A stretch of DNA of 64,000 bases, taken from positions 245,990-309,989 of the forward strand of contig NZ_LXTQ01000030.1 in the NCBI RefSeq assembly GCF_001645185.1, written 5' to 3'. Source of the stretch: Methylobacillus sp. MM3. GTDB taxonomy: Bacteria; Pseudomonadota; Gammaproteobacteria; Burkholderiales; Methylophilaceae. The notes beneath the pieces are model-generated. The model worked only from the letters and a program-made list of their open reading frames with translations, was not told where the DNA came from and did not search any database. This document shows, piece after piece, positions 28,952 to 38,440 of the stretch. Every line of letters starts with the position of its first letter. The stretch's first letter is position 1. The position numbers and the translations under genes are program-made.

Positions 28952-30375
28952 GGCCGGCACTCCAACATGCGACGCGCGACTTCGCGGTCGTCGAACGGAA
29001 GCTTGATGCCGCCGATGTCCTGATAATCCTCGTGCCCCTTGCCGGCGATCAATACGACATCGCCCGGACGTGCATCGCCGATGGCGCGGTCGATAGCGGC
29101 GGCGCGGTCGGCCTCGACGTGATAATCGCCGCTCATGCCGGCGATGACTTCATTGATGATTGAAGCCGGATCTTCGTGGCGCGGATTGTCGGAAGTGACT
29201 ATCACCTTGTCCGCCAGCCTGGATGCCGCTTCGCCCATGAGTGGGCGCTTGCCCTTGTCGCGATTTCCACCGCAACCGAATACGCAGATCAGGCGACCGG
29301 CCGTCTGCTCGCGTAGAGCAACCAGAACTTTTTCCAGCGCATCTGGCGTATGCGCATAATCGATCACCACCAATGGCTTTTCGCCGCCGCCCAGCGTCTG
29401 CATGCGGCCGGCAACCGGCTTTACATCCTTCAATGCGGCGACGGCTTCATGCAATGGCACATCGCTCGCCAGCAGCACAGCCAGCACGGCCAGCAGGTTA
29501 TAGGCATTGAAACGACCCATCAGTCGGACTTCCAGACGAGCATTGCCGGATGGCGTAACCACATCCATCGCCAAACCGTCGCCATGCAACTCCAGATTCT
29601 GTCCGCGCACATCCCCGGTTTGCAGGCCGTAGGTCAGCACGCGCAAATCGCGCCCTTCGGCATCGTCCGCGAATTCCGCGCCAAAATCGTCATCGGTGTT
29701 GAGCACCATGCAGCCGAGATCGGGCCAATAGAACAGTTTTTTCTTGGCTTCTGCGTAAGCAGCCATGTCGCCGTGATAGTCCAGATGGTCGCGCGACAGA
29801 TTGGTCAGCACAGCCACATCGAAGTGCACGCCGTTGACGCGGCCTTGCGCCAGCCCATGCGAGGAAACTTCCATTGCCGCGCCAGCAGCGCCCTTAGTCA
29901 CATACTCGGCCAGCATGCCATGCAGCAGAACAGGATCGGGCGTGGTATTGATCGCCTCGGACAACTCTCCAGGGAATCCATTACCCAAGGTACCGATGGC
30001 AGCAGTTTTACGGCCCAGGCGGGTCAGCGCTTCGGCCAGCCAGTGGCTGCATGATGTTTTGCCGTTGGTGCCGGTAATGCCGATCATGCGCAGTTTGCGC
30101 GAAGGATGTCCGTGAAATTCGTCGGCGATCACGCCGGCCTGGGCTCGCAAATTTGCCACCGGCAGGTTGGGAATCGACCACTCCGACTCCCATTCAAAAC
30201 CCTCATGCTCCCATAAAATACCGGCAGCGCCCCGGGCAACCGCCTGCGGGATGTATTTACGACCGTCCGCGCTTTCTCCCGGATAAGCCAGGAATATGCT
30301 GCCCGGCCCGGCTTTTCGGCTATCAGTGGTGAGTTGCGTGGCCTTTACACCCAATTGTGAAAGCAGGCTCGTCAT
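28948..30375 (-). CDS. murE: UDP-MurNAc-L-Ala-D-Glu--meso-diaminopimelate ligase
   Basis: This 475-residue Mur ligase adds the third stem residue. The ATP loop ITGTNGKTSCSHW is present and the amino-acid selector reads DNPR at residues 396-399, which indicates meso-diaminopimelate rather than lysine, as expected for a Gram-negative wall. Start and stop overlap ftsI and murF by four bases each. Confidence 0.98.
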   Translation of the reverse strand: MTSLLSQLGVKATQLTTDSRKAGPGSIFLAYPGESADGRKYIPQAVARGAAGILWEHEGFEWESEWSIPNLPVANLRAQAGVIADEFHGHPSRKLRMIGITGTNGKTSCSHWLAEALTRLGRKTAAIGTLGNGFPGELSEAINTTPDPVLLHGMLAEYVTKGAAGAAMEVSSHGLAQGRVNGVHFDVAVLTNLSRDHLDYHGDMAAYAEAKKKLFYWPDLGCMVLNTDDDFGAEFADDAEGRDLRVLTYGLQTGDVRGQNLELHGDGLAMDVVTPSGNARLEVRLMGRFNAYNLLAVLAVLLASDVPLHEAVAALKDVKPVAGRMQTLGGGEKPLVVIDYAHTPDALEKVLVALREQTAGRLICVFGCGGNRDKGKRPLMGEAASRLADKVIVTSDNPRHEDPASIINEVIAGMSGDYHVEADRAAAIDRAIGDARPGDVVLIAGKGHEDYQDIGGIKLPFDDREVARRMLECRP

Positions 30376-32093
30376 ACGACCTCCTTCACTTCCGGCGCAT
30401 CTTCCGGCGGAATCACGATATTGTCGCTCGGCGCATCCTGAGGCACTGCCAGCTGGCGCAAGGCCCCGGCCATCACCGCGCTGAACACCGGCCCCGCGAC
30501 CGTGCCGCCGTAGTACTTGCCGTCGCTCGGTTCATCGATCATCACGGCAATAATGAGACGCGGATTGGAGGCCGGCGCCATGCCGACAAATGACGACACA
30601 TAGCGATCCGCGGCATAACCGCCCACATCTAGCTTGTGTGCTGTTCCCGTCTTGCCCGCCACGCGGTAACCCATGACCTGCGCATGCGGAGCCGTGCCGC
30701 CGGGCTGCACCACGGTTTCCAGCATGTCGCGCACGCTGCGTGCCGTTGCTGCGGAAAACACCTGCTGGCCAACGGGCGGTTCTTTCATCCTGACCAGCGA
30801 TACCGGCTTGATCTCGCCATCGTTGGCGAACACTGTATAAGCTCTTGCCAGTTGCACCAGGCTTAGGCTGATGCCGTGCCCGTATGACATCGTCGCCTGC
30901 TCGATCGGGCGCCAGCTCTTGTAGGGACGCAATTTGCCGGTCGCCTCGCCGGGGAAGCCGATATTGACCGGGCTACCGAAACCCATCTGGTTGAACGTGC
31001 TCCACAGATATTGGGGTTGCAGGCTGAGCGCCATCTTGGCTGCACCAACATTCGAGGACTTCTGGATGATTTGCGACACGGTGAGCAAGCCTTGCGGGTG
31101 CGCGTCGTGGATGGTGGCGCTGCCGATCCGCATGTAGCCAGGCGCTGTTTCAATGCGCGATTCCGCCTCGAACGTTCCCGCCTCCAGCGCGGCGGCGGCA
31201 GTGAACGGCTTCAGCGTAGAACCAGGCTCGAAGATATCGACGATGGCGCGATTGCGCGATTTCCCGGCAATCTTGACCGGGTTGTTCGGGTTGTAAACCG
31301 GCTGATTGGCTATCGCCAGCACTTCGCCGGATTTCGCGTCCAATACCACGATGGCCCCGGCCTTGGCCTTGTGTTCTTCAACCGCTCTCGCCAACTCGCG
31401 ATGCGCCAGATATTGAATATTGCGGTCGATGGAAAGCGCCAGATCATGGCCGTCCTGCGGCACCTTGACTGCCTCCAGATCTTCAACGATATGGCCGCGC
31501 CTGTCTTTCAGCACATGCCGGCTGCCCGACTTGCCGGAAAGCCATTTCTGGAATACCAACTCCATGCCTTCCTGGCCTTTGTCGTCGATGCCGGTAAAGC
31601 CGACGAGGTGCGCGGTCACTTCGGCGGCCGGATAGTAGCGGCGATATTCGCGCTGCATGAAAACACCGGGGATGCCGAGTTGCATCACTCGCGCAGCATC
31701 CGGCGGGGGCATGCGGCGTTTGAGATAAACGAAGCTACGACTCTTCGACAATTTTTTATGCAGATCGGCCTGCTTGATGCCCAGCAATTCGGCCAATTTC
31801 TTGAGCTGCGCCGGCTCGGCCTCGATATCGGGCGGGCTGGCCCAGATCGACTCGACCGGGGTACTGATTGCCAGGGGCTCGCCGTGGCGGTCGGTGATCA
31901 TGCCGCGATGCGCGGAAAGGGTCATGACGCGGCTGTAGCGCGCATCGCCTTTTTGCTGCAGGAAATCGGTATGCATCGCCTGGAGAAAAACCGAGCGCCC
32001 GAGTAGCACCGCAAAGCCGCTCAGCACCGCCAGCAGCAATACCCGGCGGCGCCAGGAGGGAAACTTGATCGGAAGATGGTTTGCGCGGTTCAT
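30372..32093 (-). CDS. ftsI: Septal peptidoglycan transpeptidase FtsI (PBP3)
   Basis: This 573-residue class B penicillin-binding protein has one N-terminal membrane span (about 15-37), a dimerisation/pedestal domain and a transpeptidase domain with SxxK in GSTLKPF, SxN in KSSNVG and KTG in AGKTGTAHK. ATG 32093 (MNRANHLPIKF) is chosen; the longer frame reads through ftsL out of frame. It starts 1 base past the ftsL stop and is coupled to murE. Confidence 0.98.
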   Translation of the reverse strand: MNRANHLPIKFPSWRRRVLLLAVLSGFAVLLGRSVFLQAMHTDFLQQKGDARYSRVMTLSAHRGMITDRHGEPLAISTPVESIWASPPDIEAEPAQLKKLAELLGIKQADLHKKLSKSRSFVYLKRRMPPPDAARVMQLGIPGVFMQREYRRYYPAAEVTAHLVGFTGIDDKGQEGMELVFQKWLSGKSGSRHVLKDRRGHIVEDLEAVKVPQDGHDLALSIDRNIQYLAHRELARAVEEHKAKAGAIVVLDAKSGEVLAIANQPVYNPNNPVKIAGKSRNRAIVDIFEPGSTLKPFTAAAALEAGTFEAESRIETAPGYMRIGSATIHDAHPQGLLTVSQIIQKSSNVGAAKMALSLQPQYLWSTFNQMGFGSPVNIGFPGEATGKLRPYKSWRPIEQATMSYGHGISLSLVQLARAYTVFANDGEIKPVSLVRMKEPPVGQQVFSAATARSVRDMLETVVQPGGTAPHAQVMGYRVAGKTGTAHKLDVGGYAADRYVSSFVGMAPASNPRLIIAVMIDEPSDGKYYGGTVAGPVFSAVMAGALRQLAVPQDAPSDNIVIPPEDAPEVKEVV

Positions 32094-32094
32094 G

Positions 32095-32355
32095 TTACGG
32101 CGCCACGATCTGGATGCGAGTGGGGTCGGGCACCTGCATGCGCAAGTGGTTGACCGCGATCTGCTCGATACGCGAATGCATGGCCCAGGTGCTTTGCTCC
32201 AGCTGCAACTGGCCCCATTCGATGTCGTACTGCTTCGCCAGATCCTGTTGCTGCTGCAGCTCGACGTAAAGCTTGCGCGCCTTGTGCTGGGACGTGACCG
32301 TACCCAGCGCACTCGCCAGCAACACCGCAAACAGGATCAGATTGAGCTTGGTCAT
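32095..32355 (-). CDS. ftsL: Cell division protein FtsL
   Basis: This 86-residue bitopic protein has one membrane span (about 4-22) followed by a periplasmic coiled coil, ending in a [10 protein letters not shown] segment. It forms the FtsQLB complex that activates FtsWI. Sequence conservation in this family is low, so the call relies on topology, length and the position between rsmH and ftsI. Confidence 0.92.
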   Translation of the reverse strand: MTKLNLILFAVLLASALGTVTSQHKARKLYVELQQQQDLAKQYDIEWGQLQLEQSTWAMHSRIEQIAVNHLRMQVPDPTRIQIVAP

Positions 32356-33317
32356 GGCGCAGATGTACGCTCTGCCACGCGCAGCACCGCGCTGCGCGAT
32401 CTTGGGTTAGCTTTCACTTCCGCTTCAGACGGACGAATCGCCTTGCCGACCGCGACCATGCGCGAAGGCGGCAGCTCGCTGGCACGTACCGGGAAACGGG
32501 AAGGAAGATTGTCCCTATCCTGCTGCGCGCGAATGAAGCGCTTGACGATACGGTCTTCCAGCGAATGGAAGGCGATCACCGCCAGGCGTCCGCCCGGGGC
32601 GAGCACATCGGCGCATTGCGGAAGCGTCAACGACAACTCCTCAAGCTCCTGATTGACAAAAATCCGTAAAGCTTGAAAGGTGCGCGTCGCCGGATCCTGA
32701 CCTGGCTCGGTTTTATACACCGCGCCTGCCACGATCTGGGCAAGCTGCCGGGTAGTGGCGATGGCATCCCCCCCAGTGCGTGCCGCAACAATCGCCCTTG
32801 CAATCTGTTTAGCAAACCGTTCTTCACCATATTCTTTTATGACCTCCCTGATTTGTTGCTCGGACGCGGTAGCCAGGAACTCCGCCGCGGTCTGCCCTTT
32901 ACTCTGATCCATGCGCATATCCAGCGGCCCTTCGAAACGGAAACTGAAACCGCGTTCCGCCTCGTCGATCTGCGGCGACGAAATGCCGATATCCAGCAGC
33001 ACGCCATCCACTTTCGCGATCCCCAAATCCGCCAGCACCTCCTGCATGCGCGAAAACCCGCTATGCACCAGCGTGAACCGCTTGTCATCGACCGCCTTGG
33101 CGGCCTCGACCGCCGCGAGATCGCGGTCCAGCGCGATCAGCCGGCCTTGTTCTCCCAGCTTTGCCAGGATGGCGCGGCTATGCCCGCCACGCCCGAAAGT
33201 GCCGTCCACGTATATGCCGTCGGGCCGCACATTCAGTGCCTCGACAGCCTCTTGCAGCAGTACGGGGAGATGCTTGAATTCGGCGTTTGCGGGCGCATGG
33301 CTGAGGCCATCGCTCAC
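32352..33317 (-). CDS. rsmH: 16S rRNA (cytosine1402-N4)-methyltransferase
   Basis: This 321-residue SAM enzyme methylates C1402 of 16S rRNA. The SAM loop [16 protein letters not shown] and the [20 protein letters not shown] segment are visible. GTG 33317 overlaps the mraZ stop (GTGA), which sets the start; the longer frame from 33407 reads through mraZ. Its partner for the same nucleotide, RsmI, is also in this window, at 40790-41635. Confidence 0.97.
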   Translation of the reverse strand: MSDGLSHAPANAEFKHLPVLLQEAVEALNVRPDGIYVDGTFGRGGHSRAILAKLGEQGRLIALDRDLAAVEAAKAVDDKRFTLVHSGFSRMQEVLADLGIAKVDGVLLDIGISSPQIDEAERGFSFRFEGPLDMRMDQSKGQTAAEFLATASEQQIREVIKEYGEERFAKQIARAIVAARTGGDAIATTRQLAQIVAGAVYKTEPGQDPATRTFQALRIFVNQELEELSLTLPQCADVLAPGGRLAVIAFHSLEDRIVKRFIRAQQDRDNLPSRFPVRASELPPSRMVAVGKAIRPSEAEVKANPRSRSAVLRVAERTSAP

Positions 33318-33760
33318 AACGAAAAACCTTCCAGTTCGGACGGTAGCGCCATTTCCTCGTCCGCCATCACCTGCTCCAGTTGCTTGCGCCAGTTTTCCAT
33401 ACTCCACAGCTCGAAATGACTACCCTGCCCGACCAGCATGACCTGCTTTTCCAAAGCTGCGAACTCGCGCAGCACGGAAGACACCAGCATGCGGCCCGCA
33501 CCGTCGAGCTCCACGTCTTCCGCATAACCCACCAGCAGACGTTGCATCTTGCTGGATTGCGGATCGAAGCTGGATAGCGACATGATCTTGGACTGGATAG
33601 GCTCCCATGCGGGCTGGGGATAAAGCAGGAGGCAGCGGTGCGGATGCGCGGTGAGCACCAGGTGCCCGGCGCACTGGGACAAAAGGGCGTCGCGATGCTT
33701 GCTTGGCACGCCAAGCCTGCCCTTTGCATCCAGATTCAAAGACGTCGCACCGCGAAACAT
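33314..33760 (-). CDS. mraZ: Transcriptional regulator MraZ
   Basis: This 148-residue protein carries two AbrB-like SpoVT domains, starting [19 protein letters not shown] and repeating at [17 protein letters not shown]. It is the first gene of the division cluster and in other bacteria represses it by binding direct repeats in its own promoter. The start is set by AGAGGA six bases upstream. Four 10-base direct repeats of the expected kind lie 66-100 bases before the start. Confidence 0.97.
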   Translation of the reverse strand: MFRGATSLNLDAKGRLGVPSKHRDALLSQCAGHLVLTAHPHRCLLLYPQPAWEPIQSKIMSLSSFDPQSSKMQRLLVGYAEDVELDGAGRMLVSSVLREFAALEKQVMLVGQGSHFELWSMENWRKQLEQVMADEEMALPSELEGFSL

Positions 33761-33825
33761 GAAGTCCTCTTTATAAAAAACAAGGAGGGGGAATTGCCGA
33801 TCGCCCTTAGTTTCAACCGGCAATC

Positions 33826-33860
33826 CCCACAAAAACCCACATTCCTCCACTGCCGCCCAC
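33826..33860 (-). promoter_or_regulatory. MraZ operator: four direct repeats at 10-base period
   Basis: On the minus strand GTGGG, GTGGA, GTGGG and GTGGG start exactly 10 bases apart (plus-strand CCCAC/TCCAC ending at 33830, 33840, 33850 and 33860). This matches the GTGGG-N5 repeat bound by MraZ in other species and covers the predicted transcription start. Confidence 0.8.
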
Positions 33861-33887
33861 TATAGATAAAAAAAATGACCCATGCAA
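33859..33887 (-). promoter_or_regulatory. Promoter of the dcw cluster (mraZp)
   Basis: Minus-strand TTGCAT (33882-33887), 17-base spacer and TATAGT (33859-33864). Transcription would start near 33852, inside the MraZ repeats. Confidence 0.6.
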
Positions 33888-34135
33888 GGCCTTTTTTGTG
33901 ATTTTTCCTTTTCGCTTCAAAGAGTTACGTCATTTTGATTGAGAAATTTTTATCCTTTAAAACCAATAAGATAGAAAATCATCTGAAAGTAAGTTGTAAG
34001 AACTGAAGCGCATCCCATTCAATTAGCACAACCCCATCCAAATGAGCTATTTCCACATTTCAAAATTGCGTCTTGTCACATCGAGACTTCGAGGGTTTAA
34101 TCGTCACCTTCTGTCGCGCTTCAGGATTTGCAAAA
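33888..34135. other. AT-rich intergenic region between divergent mraZ and the oxidoreductase gene
   Basis: No gene, repeat or strong hairpin is visible in these 248 bases. A weak plus-strand promoter candidate (TTGATT, 17 bases, TAAAAC) lies near 33937-33965. AT content is clearly above that of the flanking genes. Confidence 0.5.
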
Positions 34136-35152
34136 ATGACGAACAATTCTCGCCTCCGCTGGGGCATACTCGGCGCCGCCCGGGTCAACGAAAGACTACT
34201 TCCCGCCATTGTCGAAGCCAACAATTCCGAGCTCGTCGCCATCGCCAGCCGACGTCCCGGTGCCGCGGCCGAAACGCTGGCGAAATACGCACCGCAACTC
34301 ACGGGCGTTACCACTCATGAAACTCTGGAAGACTTGCTGACCGATACTCGCGTTGAAGCCGTGTATCTGCCGATGGCAAATAACGAGCACGCCGAATGGG
34401 CGCTGCGCGCCATCCGTCACGGCAAGCACGTTCTGATCGAAAAGCCGATGGCACTTACCGTGGCAGACATCGACGCCATCGAGGCCGCCGCCAGAGAGCA
34501 TGGCGTGATCGCCATGGAAGGCTTCATGTATCGCTTCCATCCGCAACACGCACGCATCCAGGAAATCATCGCCTCCGGCCTGATCGGTGAAGTGCGCACC
34601 GTGCACGCCCACTATTCCTTCATGATGCGCCCGGCGCGCATGTACCGCCTGGCACAGGATGTTTCACTGGGCGGCGGCGCGATGTGGGATATCGGCCCTT
34701 ACGCCATCCACTCGGCCCGGCTCTGGTTCGACACCCCGCCGCGCGCCGTGACCGCCATCGCCAAATATGCCGAAAGCGGCGCGGATATCACCACCAGCGG
34801 CATCATCGACTTCGGCGACGGCAAGCATGCCCGCTTCGACGTCAGCTTCGAATGCTCGCGCCAGTCCGAATACACCATCATCGGCACCAAGGGCGGCGTC
34901 AAATGTCACGCCGCCTGGCAACTGCCGGGCGATGTGCCTTTTGTTTCGTGGTGGACGGACGATGGCCAGGCCTGCACCGAAAAGCTGCCCGTCGCCAATC
35001 ACTTCAACCTGGAGATCGAGCACTTCAGCGATTGCGTGCTCAACGGGAAACCGCCGCTATTGACCTTGGCCGACGCACGCGAGAACTGCCGAACCATCAA
35101 TGCAGCCCTGGAGTCGGCAGCAGCAGGACAAACCGTACTTTTGCGTCAATAA
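34136..35152 (+). CDS. Gfo/Idh/MocA-family NAD(P)-dependent oxidoreductase
   Basis: This 338-residue enzyme has an N-terminal Rossmann fold starting LRWGILGAARVNERLLP, the family motif HVLIEKPMAL with the catalytic-region EKP, and a C-terminal alpha/beta domain containing GGGAMWDIGPYAIHSARLWF. The family oxidises or reduces sugars, inositols and other cyclic alcohols; the substrate here is unknown. ATG 34136 is chosen, with AGGA about 9 bases upstream; the longer frame from 34073 starts in AT-rich noncoding sequence. It stands alone and diverges from mraZ. Confidence 0.88.
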   Translation: MTNNSRLRWGILGAARVNERLLPAIVEANNSELVAIASRRPGAAAETLAKYAPQLTGVTTHETLEDLLTDTRVEAVYLPMANNEHAEWALRAIRHGKHVLIEKPMALTVADIDAIEAAAREHGVIAMEGFMYRFHPQHARIQEIIASGLIGEVRTVHAHYSFMMRPARMYRLAQDVSLGGGAMWDIGPYAIHSARLWFDTPPRAVTAIAKYAESGADITTSGIIDFGDGKHARFDVSFECSRQSEYTIIGTKGGVKCHAAWQLPGDVPFVSWWTDDGQACTEKLPVANHFNLEIEHFSDCVLNGKPPLLTLADARENCRTINAALESAAAGQTVLLRQ

Positions 35153-35190
35153 TTCTTTGAATTAGCAAATAAGCATAAACTGCCTACGGT

Positions 35191-38130
35191 ATGGACCTGA
35201 CCTCAAAACTTGATAGCAAAACCGGCAAGGGTACGCGCGCGCTTTCCACCAAGCCCAAGGGATTACCGACCGGGGCGCTGAAAGTGCTTCCGCTGATCGA
35301 CGACAAAACCACTGCCGCCGCCATTCTTGCAAAGCTGGATAAATTCTCCGAAACGGATTTGCTGCTTATTCTTGCGCGTCTCGAAAGAGACGGATACATC
35401 CGCGCAATCCAGGAGGAAAACTGGGATCTGGACGAACAGAACACCGGTTACCAGACGGCGATGGTCGTAGAAGAGGTCAGCGCCGCAGATTTTTTCCAAA
35501 CAGACGAACAACATATCGCCGACATTGACGCAACAGCAGACCTGGCGCGCGAGGAAGCAGAGCGGAAAGCCCAAGAGGAGGAACAGGCGCACCGCAAGGC
35601 CGAAGCCGACAGGACGGCAAGACTCGAAGCCGAAAGAATAACCCGCGATAACGCCGAGCGCGAAGCTCGGGCAAAGGCAGAGGCACATCGCAAAGCGGAA
35701 GAATCCGCCAGACTGGAGGCCGAGCGACTGGCTCGTGCAGAGTTGGAACGTCAGGCAGAGGAGGCACGCCGCCGGGCAGAAGCCGAAATGGCTGCCCGCC
35801 TGAAAGCGGAGCGCATGGCTCGCGAGGCAGCAGAAAAACAGGCGCGAGAAGCCGAACAAGCCAGGCTCAAGACCGAAGCGGAAGCTCGCGCGCTTGCGGA
35901 AAAAACCGCCTTGATGGAAGCGGAACGGCTGATTAGCAAAGCAGCAGAGCGCAAGGCACACGAGGAAGCCGAGGCCCTGCGCAAGGCTGAAGCGGAAAAA
36001 ACCGCGCGCCTGGAGGCCGAGCGCATCGCCCGCGAGGCCGCCGAACGCGAGGCGCGCGCAGCAGAAGAACTCCGGCTCAAGGCCGAAGCAGAAGCGCGCG
36101 CAGCGGCAGAACAAGCGGCCCACCTTGAAGCTGAACGGCAGGCGCGCGAGGAAGCCGAACGGCAGGCGCGGGTCGCGGAACAGGCAAGGCTGAAAGCCGA
36201 AGCGGATGCCCGGGCAGAAGCGGAAAAAACCGCACAGCTGGAGGCCGAGCGCATCGCCCGTGAAACTGCCGAGCGCCAGGCACGCGAGGCGGAAGAAGCG
36301 CGACATAAAGCCGAAGCGGAGACGCGGGCACTGGCAGAGAAGGCGGCCCGTCTGGAAGCGGAACAACTGGCCCGGGAGAAAGAAGAGGCTCGCCGCGAGG
36401 CCGAAGCCGAACGCGCGGCACGCGAAGAAGCCGAACGGCAAGCGCAGGCTGCGGAAGAGGCAAGGCTGAAAGCCGAAGCGGACATCCGGGCCGAAGCGGA
36501 AAAAACCGCACAGCTGGAGGCCGAGCGCACTGCCCGGGAAGCGGCCGAACGTCAGGCGCGCGAAGCGGAAGAGGCACGGATCAAAGCCGAGGCTCGCGCC
36601 CATGAGGAAAGAGCCGCACGACTCGAAGCGGAACGTATTTCGCGCGAGGCCGCAGAACGCGAAACCAGGGAAGAAAAAGAAGCGAGACGCAAGGCCGAAG
36701 TCGAACGCAAGGAGCGAGAGGAAGCAGAGCGTCAGGCGAGAAAGGCAGAAGAAGCTCGTCGCAAGGCCGAGGTTGATGCATTACGCCGCCAGGAAAAGGA
36801 GCAGGCACGCGCCCTGTCCGCAGAAAAGGCAAGGCAGAAAACGGAGCGCAAGGCGCAAGAGCTGGCCGATATTCGTGCCCGCAAGCGGGCTGCGGCAATC
36901 GCCAAAAAACGCAACGCTCCGGATTCCGGCAAACGGTTCGCAACCGTTGTCAAAACGGTCAGCGTCTACCTGCCACTGGCACTTGTCCTGATTGTAGTCG
37001 CCCTGCACTTCGTCAACCTCGCCCCGTTTGGAAGTTCCATCCAGAACATTGCCTCGGAAAGTCTGGGCGAACCCGTCAAATTCAACGATATGCGCGCATC
37101 GCTTTTCCCGAAACCGCAGCTGGTTCTATCCGGCGTAACCATTGGGACGGATGCGGAAATGAAAATCGCTTCCGTCCGAGTAGTGCTGGCGCTCGCGACC
37201 CTGTTCGACGATCGAAAATCGGTGGATAGCCTGGAAATCGCCGATACCTCACTCGCCATGCCAGAACTCATCCGCGCGCAACAGTGGTTCCGGACTTCCG
37301 CACAAACGGACAGATTGCGCATTGCTCGGGTGTCGCTCAAGAATATCGGTTATACGGCCCCGGGACTTGCGCCAGTCTCCTTCGACGGACGTGTCGATCT
37401 GTTGCCTACAGGCGAATTCGGTGCTGCCGACCTCACCACCAGCGACCGCAGCCTGACCTTGCAGCTCCAGCCGGAAAATGACGCATGGAAAATCACACTG
37501 GACGGTAGCAACTGGCAGCCTCCGCTGCACACCATCCTCAAATTCGACGACGTCCATGCCGAAGGCAGTATTGAAGGAAGCAAGGCGCGCTTCGACACAA
37601 TCGAAGGTCGAATCTATGGCGGAACGTTCACGGCAAAAGGCATGATCGACTGGGCCGGGCGCCCAACAGCTTCGGGTAGTTTCAAAACGGAAAATATCGG
37701 ACTGCCGCAGGCGCTGACTGCCGCAGCCAGCGCCGCCAACCTCGAGGGCACACTCGATGCCGCCGCATCGTTCGCGAGCGTTTCGGGCGATCCGGGCAAG
37801 CTGGTTGAAGTCGCGGAAATCAGTGCCAGATTTACCGTAAAGGACGGGAAGATCGGAGGAGTGGACCTCACCAGCGCAATGCTGCCCGCCAATCGAGAAA
37901 AAAACACCCGCTTCGACACATTAACCGGCAACCTGCAATCGAGCAACGGCAACTACCGCTACCGCAACTTGGTGCTGGAGAGCCAGCAATCGCGCGCGCA
38001 GGGCAATCTCGATATCCGGGATGACCAGCGCATTTCCGGCAACGTCAGCGTCCAACTGACCATTCCTTCACGCCGCATGCAGGCCAATATCGGCCTGGGC
38101 GGAACAGTCGGGGATGTGAGAATACGCTAA
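35191..38130 (+). CDS. Winged-helix-like / long coiled coil / single-span / AsmA-like fusion protein
   Basis: The 979-residue protein has four parts. A small alpha/beta region (about 24-75) resembles a winged helix (LPLIDDKTTAAAIL, LLLILARLERDGYIRAI). A Glu/Ala/Arg-rich coiled coil or single alpha helix runs from about 112 to 580. One membrane span follows (about 589-612, TVSVYLPLALVLIVVALHFV). The C-terminal 365 residues resemble the AsmA family (NIASESLGEPVKFNDMRASLFPKPQLVLSGVTIG at the start, beta-rich to the end). Topology would put the coil in the cytoplasm and the AsmA part in the periplasm. AsmA proteins work in lipid transport and outer-membrane assembly. The combination is unusual and the function is unknown. 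The coil contains DNA-level internal duplications. Confidence 0.75.
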   Translation: MDLTSKLDSKTGKGTRALSTKPKGLPTGALKVLPLIDDKTTAAAILAKLDKFSETDLLLILARLERDGYIRAIQEENWDLDEQNTGYQTAMVVEEVSAADFFQTDEQHIADIDATADLAREEAERKAQEEEQAHRKAEADRTARLEAERITRDNAEREARAKAEAHRKAEESARLEAERLARAELERQAEEARRRAEAEMAARLKAERMAREAAEKQAREAEQARLKTEAEARALAEKTALMEAERLISKAAERKAHEEAEALRKAEAEKTARLEAERIAREAAEREARAAEELRLKAEAEARAAAEQAAHLEAERQAREEAERQARVAEQARLKAEADARAEAEKTAQLEAERIARETAERQAREAEEARHKAEAETRALAEKAARLEAEQLAREKEEARREAEAERAAREEAERQAQAAEEARLKAEADIRAEAEKTAQLEAERTAREAAERQAREAEEARIKAEARAHEERAARLEAERISREAAERETREEKEARRKAEVERKEREEAERQARKAEEARRKAEVDALRRQEKEQARALSAEKARQKTERKAQELADIRARKRAAAIAKKRNAPDSGKRFATVVKTVSVYLPLALVLIVVALHFVNLAPFGSSIQNIASESLGEPVKFNDMRASLFPKPQLVLSGVTIGTDAEMKIASVRVVLALATLFDDRKSVDSLEIADTSLAMPELIRAQQWFRTSAQTDRLRIARVSLKNIGYTAPGLAPVSFDGRVDLLPTGEFGAADLTTSDRSLTLQLQPENDAWKITLDGSNWQPPLHTILKFDDVHAEGSIEGSKARFDTIEGRIYGGTFTAKGMIDWAGRPTASGSFKTENIGLPQALTAAASAANLEGTLDAAASFASVSGDPGKLVEVAEISARFTVKDGKIGGVDLTSAMLPANREKNTRFDTLTGNLQSSNGNYRYRNLVLESQQSRAQGNLDIRDDQRISGNVSVQLTIPSRRMQANIGLGGTVGDVRIR
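36184..36573 (+). repeat. Internal duplicated 38-codon units in the coiled-coil gene
   Basis: Bases 36184-36297 and 36460-36573, 276 bases apart, encode almost the same 38 residues (both start ARLKAEAD and end AERQAREAEE) and are also very alike in DNA, for example through AAGCGGAAAAAACCGCACAG. Less exact copies of the unit flank them. Confidence 0.75.
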
Positions 38131-38133
38131 GAA

Positions 38134-38433
38134 AAGAAGCTGGCCGATAAGCCGGGTTCTGTCGTGGACAGTCATTCCTCTAGGCCTGCGATTGCTCGCA
38201 GGCTCAAGCAACCTACCCGGGAACAGCGCGAGCCACGCCATTGTTCCCCTATTTGGTCTTGCTCCGGATGGAGGTTACCGCGTTTCACGTCCACCGCGCC
38301 GAAGCGCGGCTTACTCGTCTCTGTGGCCCTATTCCTCGCCTCGCGGCGTACGGCCGTTAGCCGTCATCCTGCTCTGCGGAGCCCGGACTTTCCTCCCCCT
38401 GTTTGCACAGGCGGCGACTGTCTGGCCAGCTTC
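38134..38433 (-). ncRNA. rnpB: RNase P RNA (class A)
   Basis: The minus strand begins GAAGCTGGCCAGACAGTC, contains GGAGGAAAGTCCGGGCTCC and the CAGAGCAGGATGACGGC region, and ends ACAGAACCCGGCTTATCG then GGCCAGCTTC, which pairs with the 5' end to close helix P1. These are the universal landmarks of bacterial RNase P RNA. The length of about 300 bases is somewhat short of E. coli (377), so some peripheral helices are reduced. The 3' end lies about 3 bases from the stop of the convergent coiled-coil/AsmA gene. Confidence 0.95.
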
Positions 38434-38440
38434 GCCGACT

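Noticed and set aside
30372..32330. ftsI extended by 79 codons at the N-terminus
   Set aside because: The extension is an out-of-frame reading of ftsL; Arg/Ser/Cys-rich and without function.
35263..36603. 446-codon open frame antisense to the coiled-coil gene
   Set aside because: It exists only because the Glu/Ala/Arg codon pattern of the coiled coil leaves few stops on the other strand; composition (Phe/Gly/Leu/Cys-rich) and lack of motifs argue against coding.
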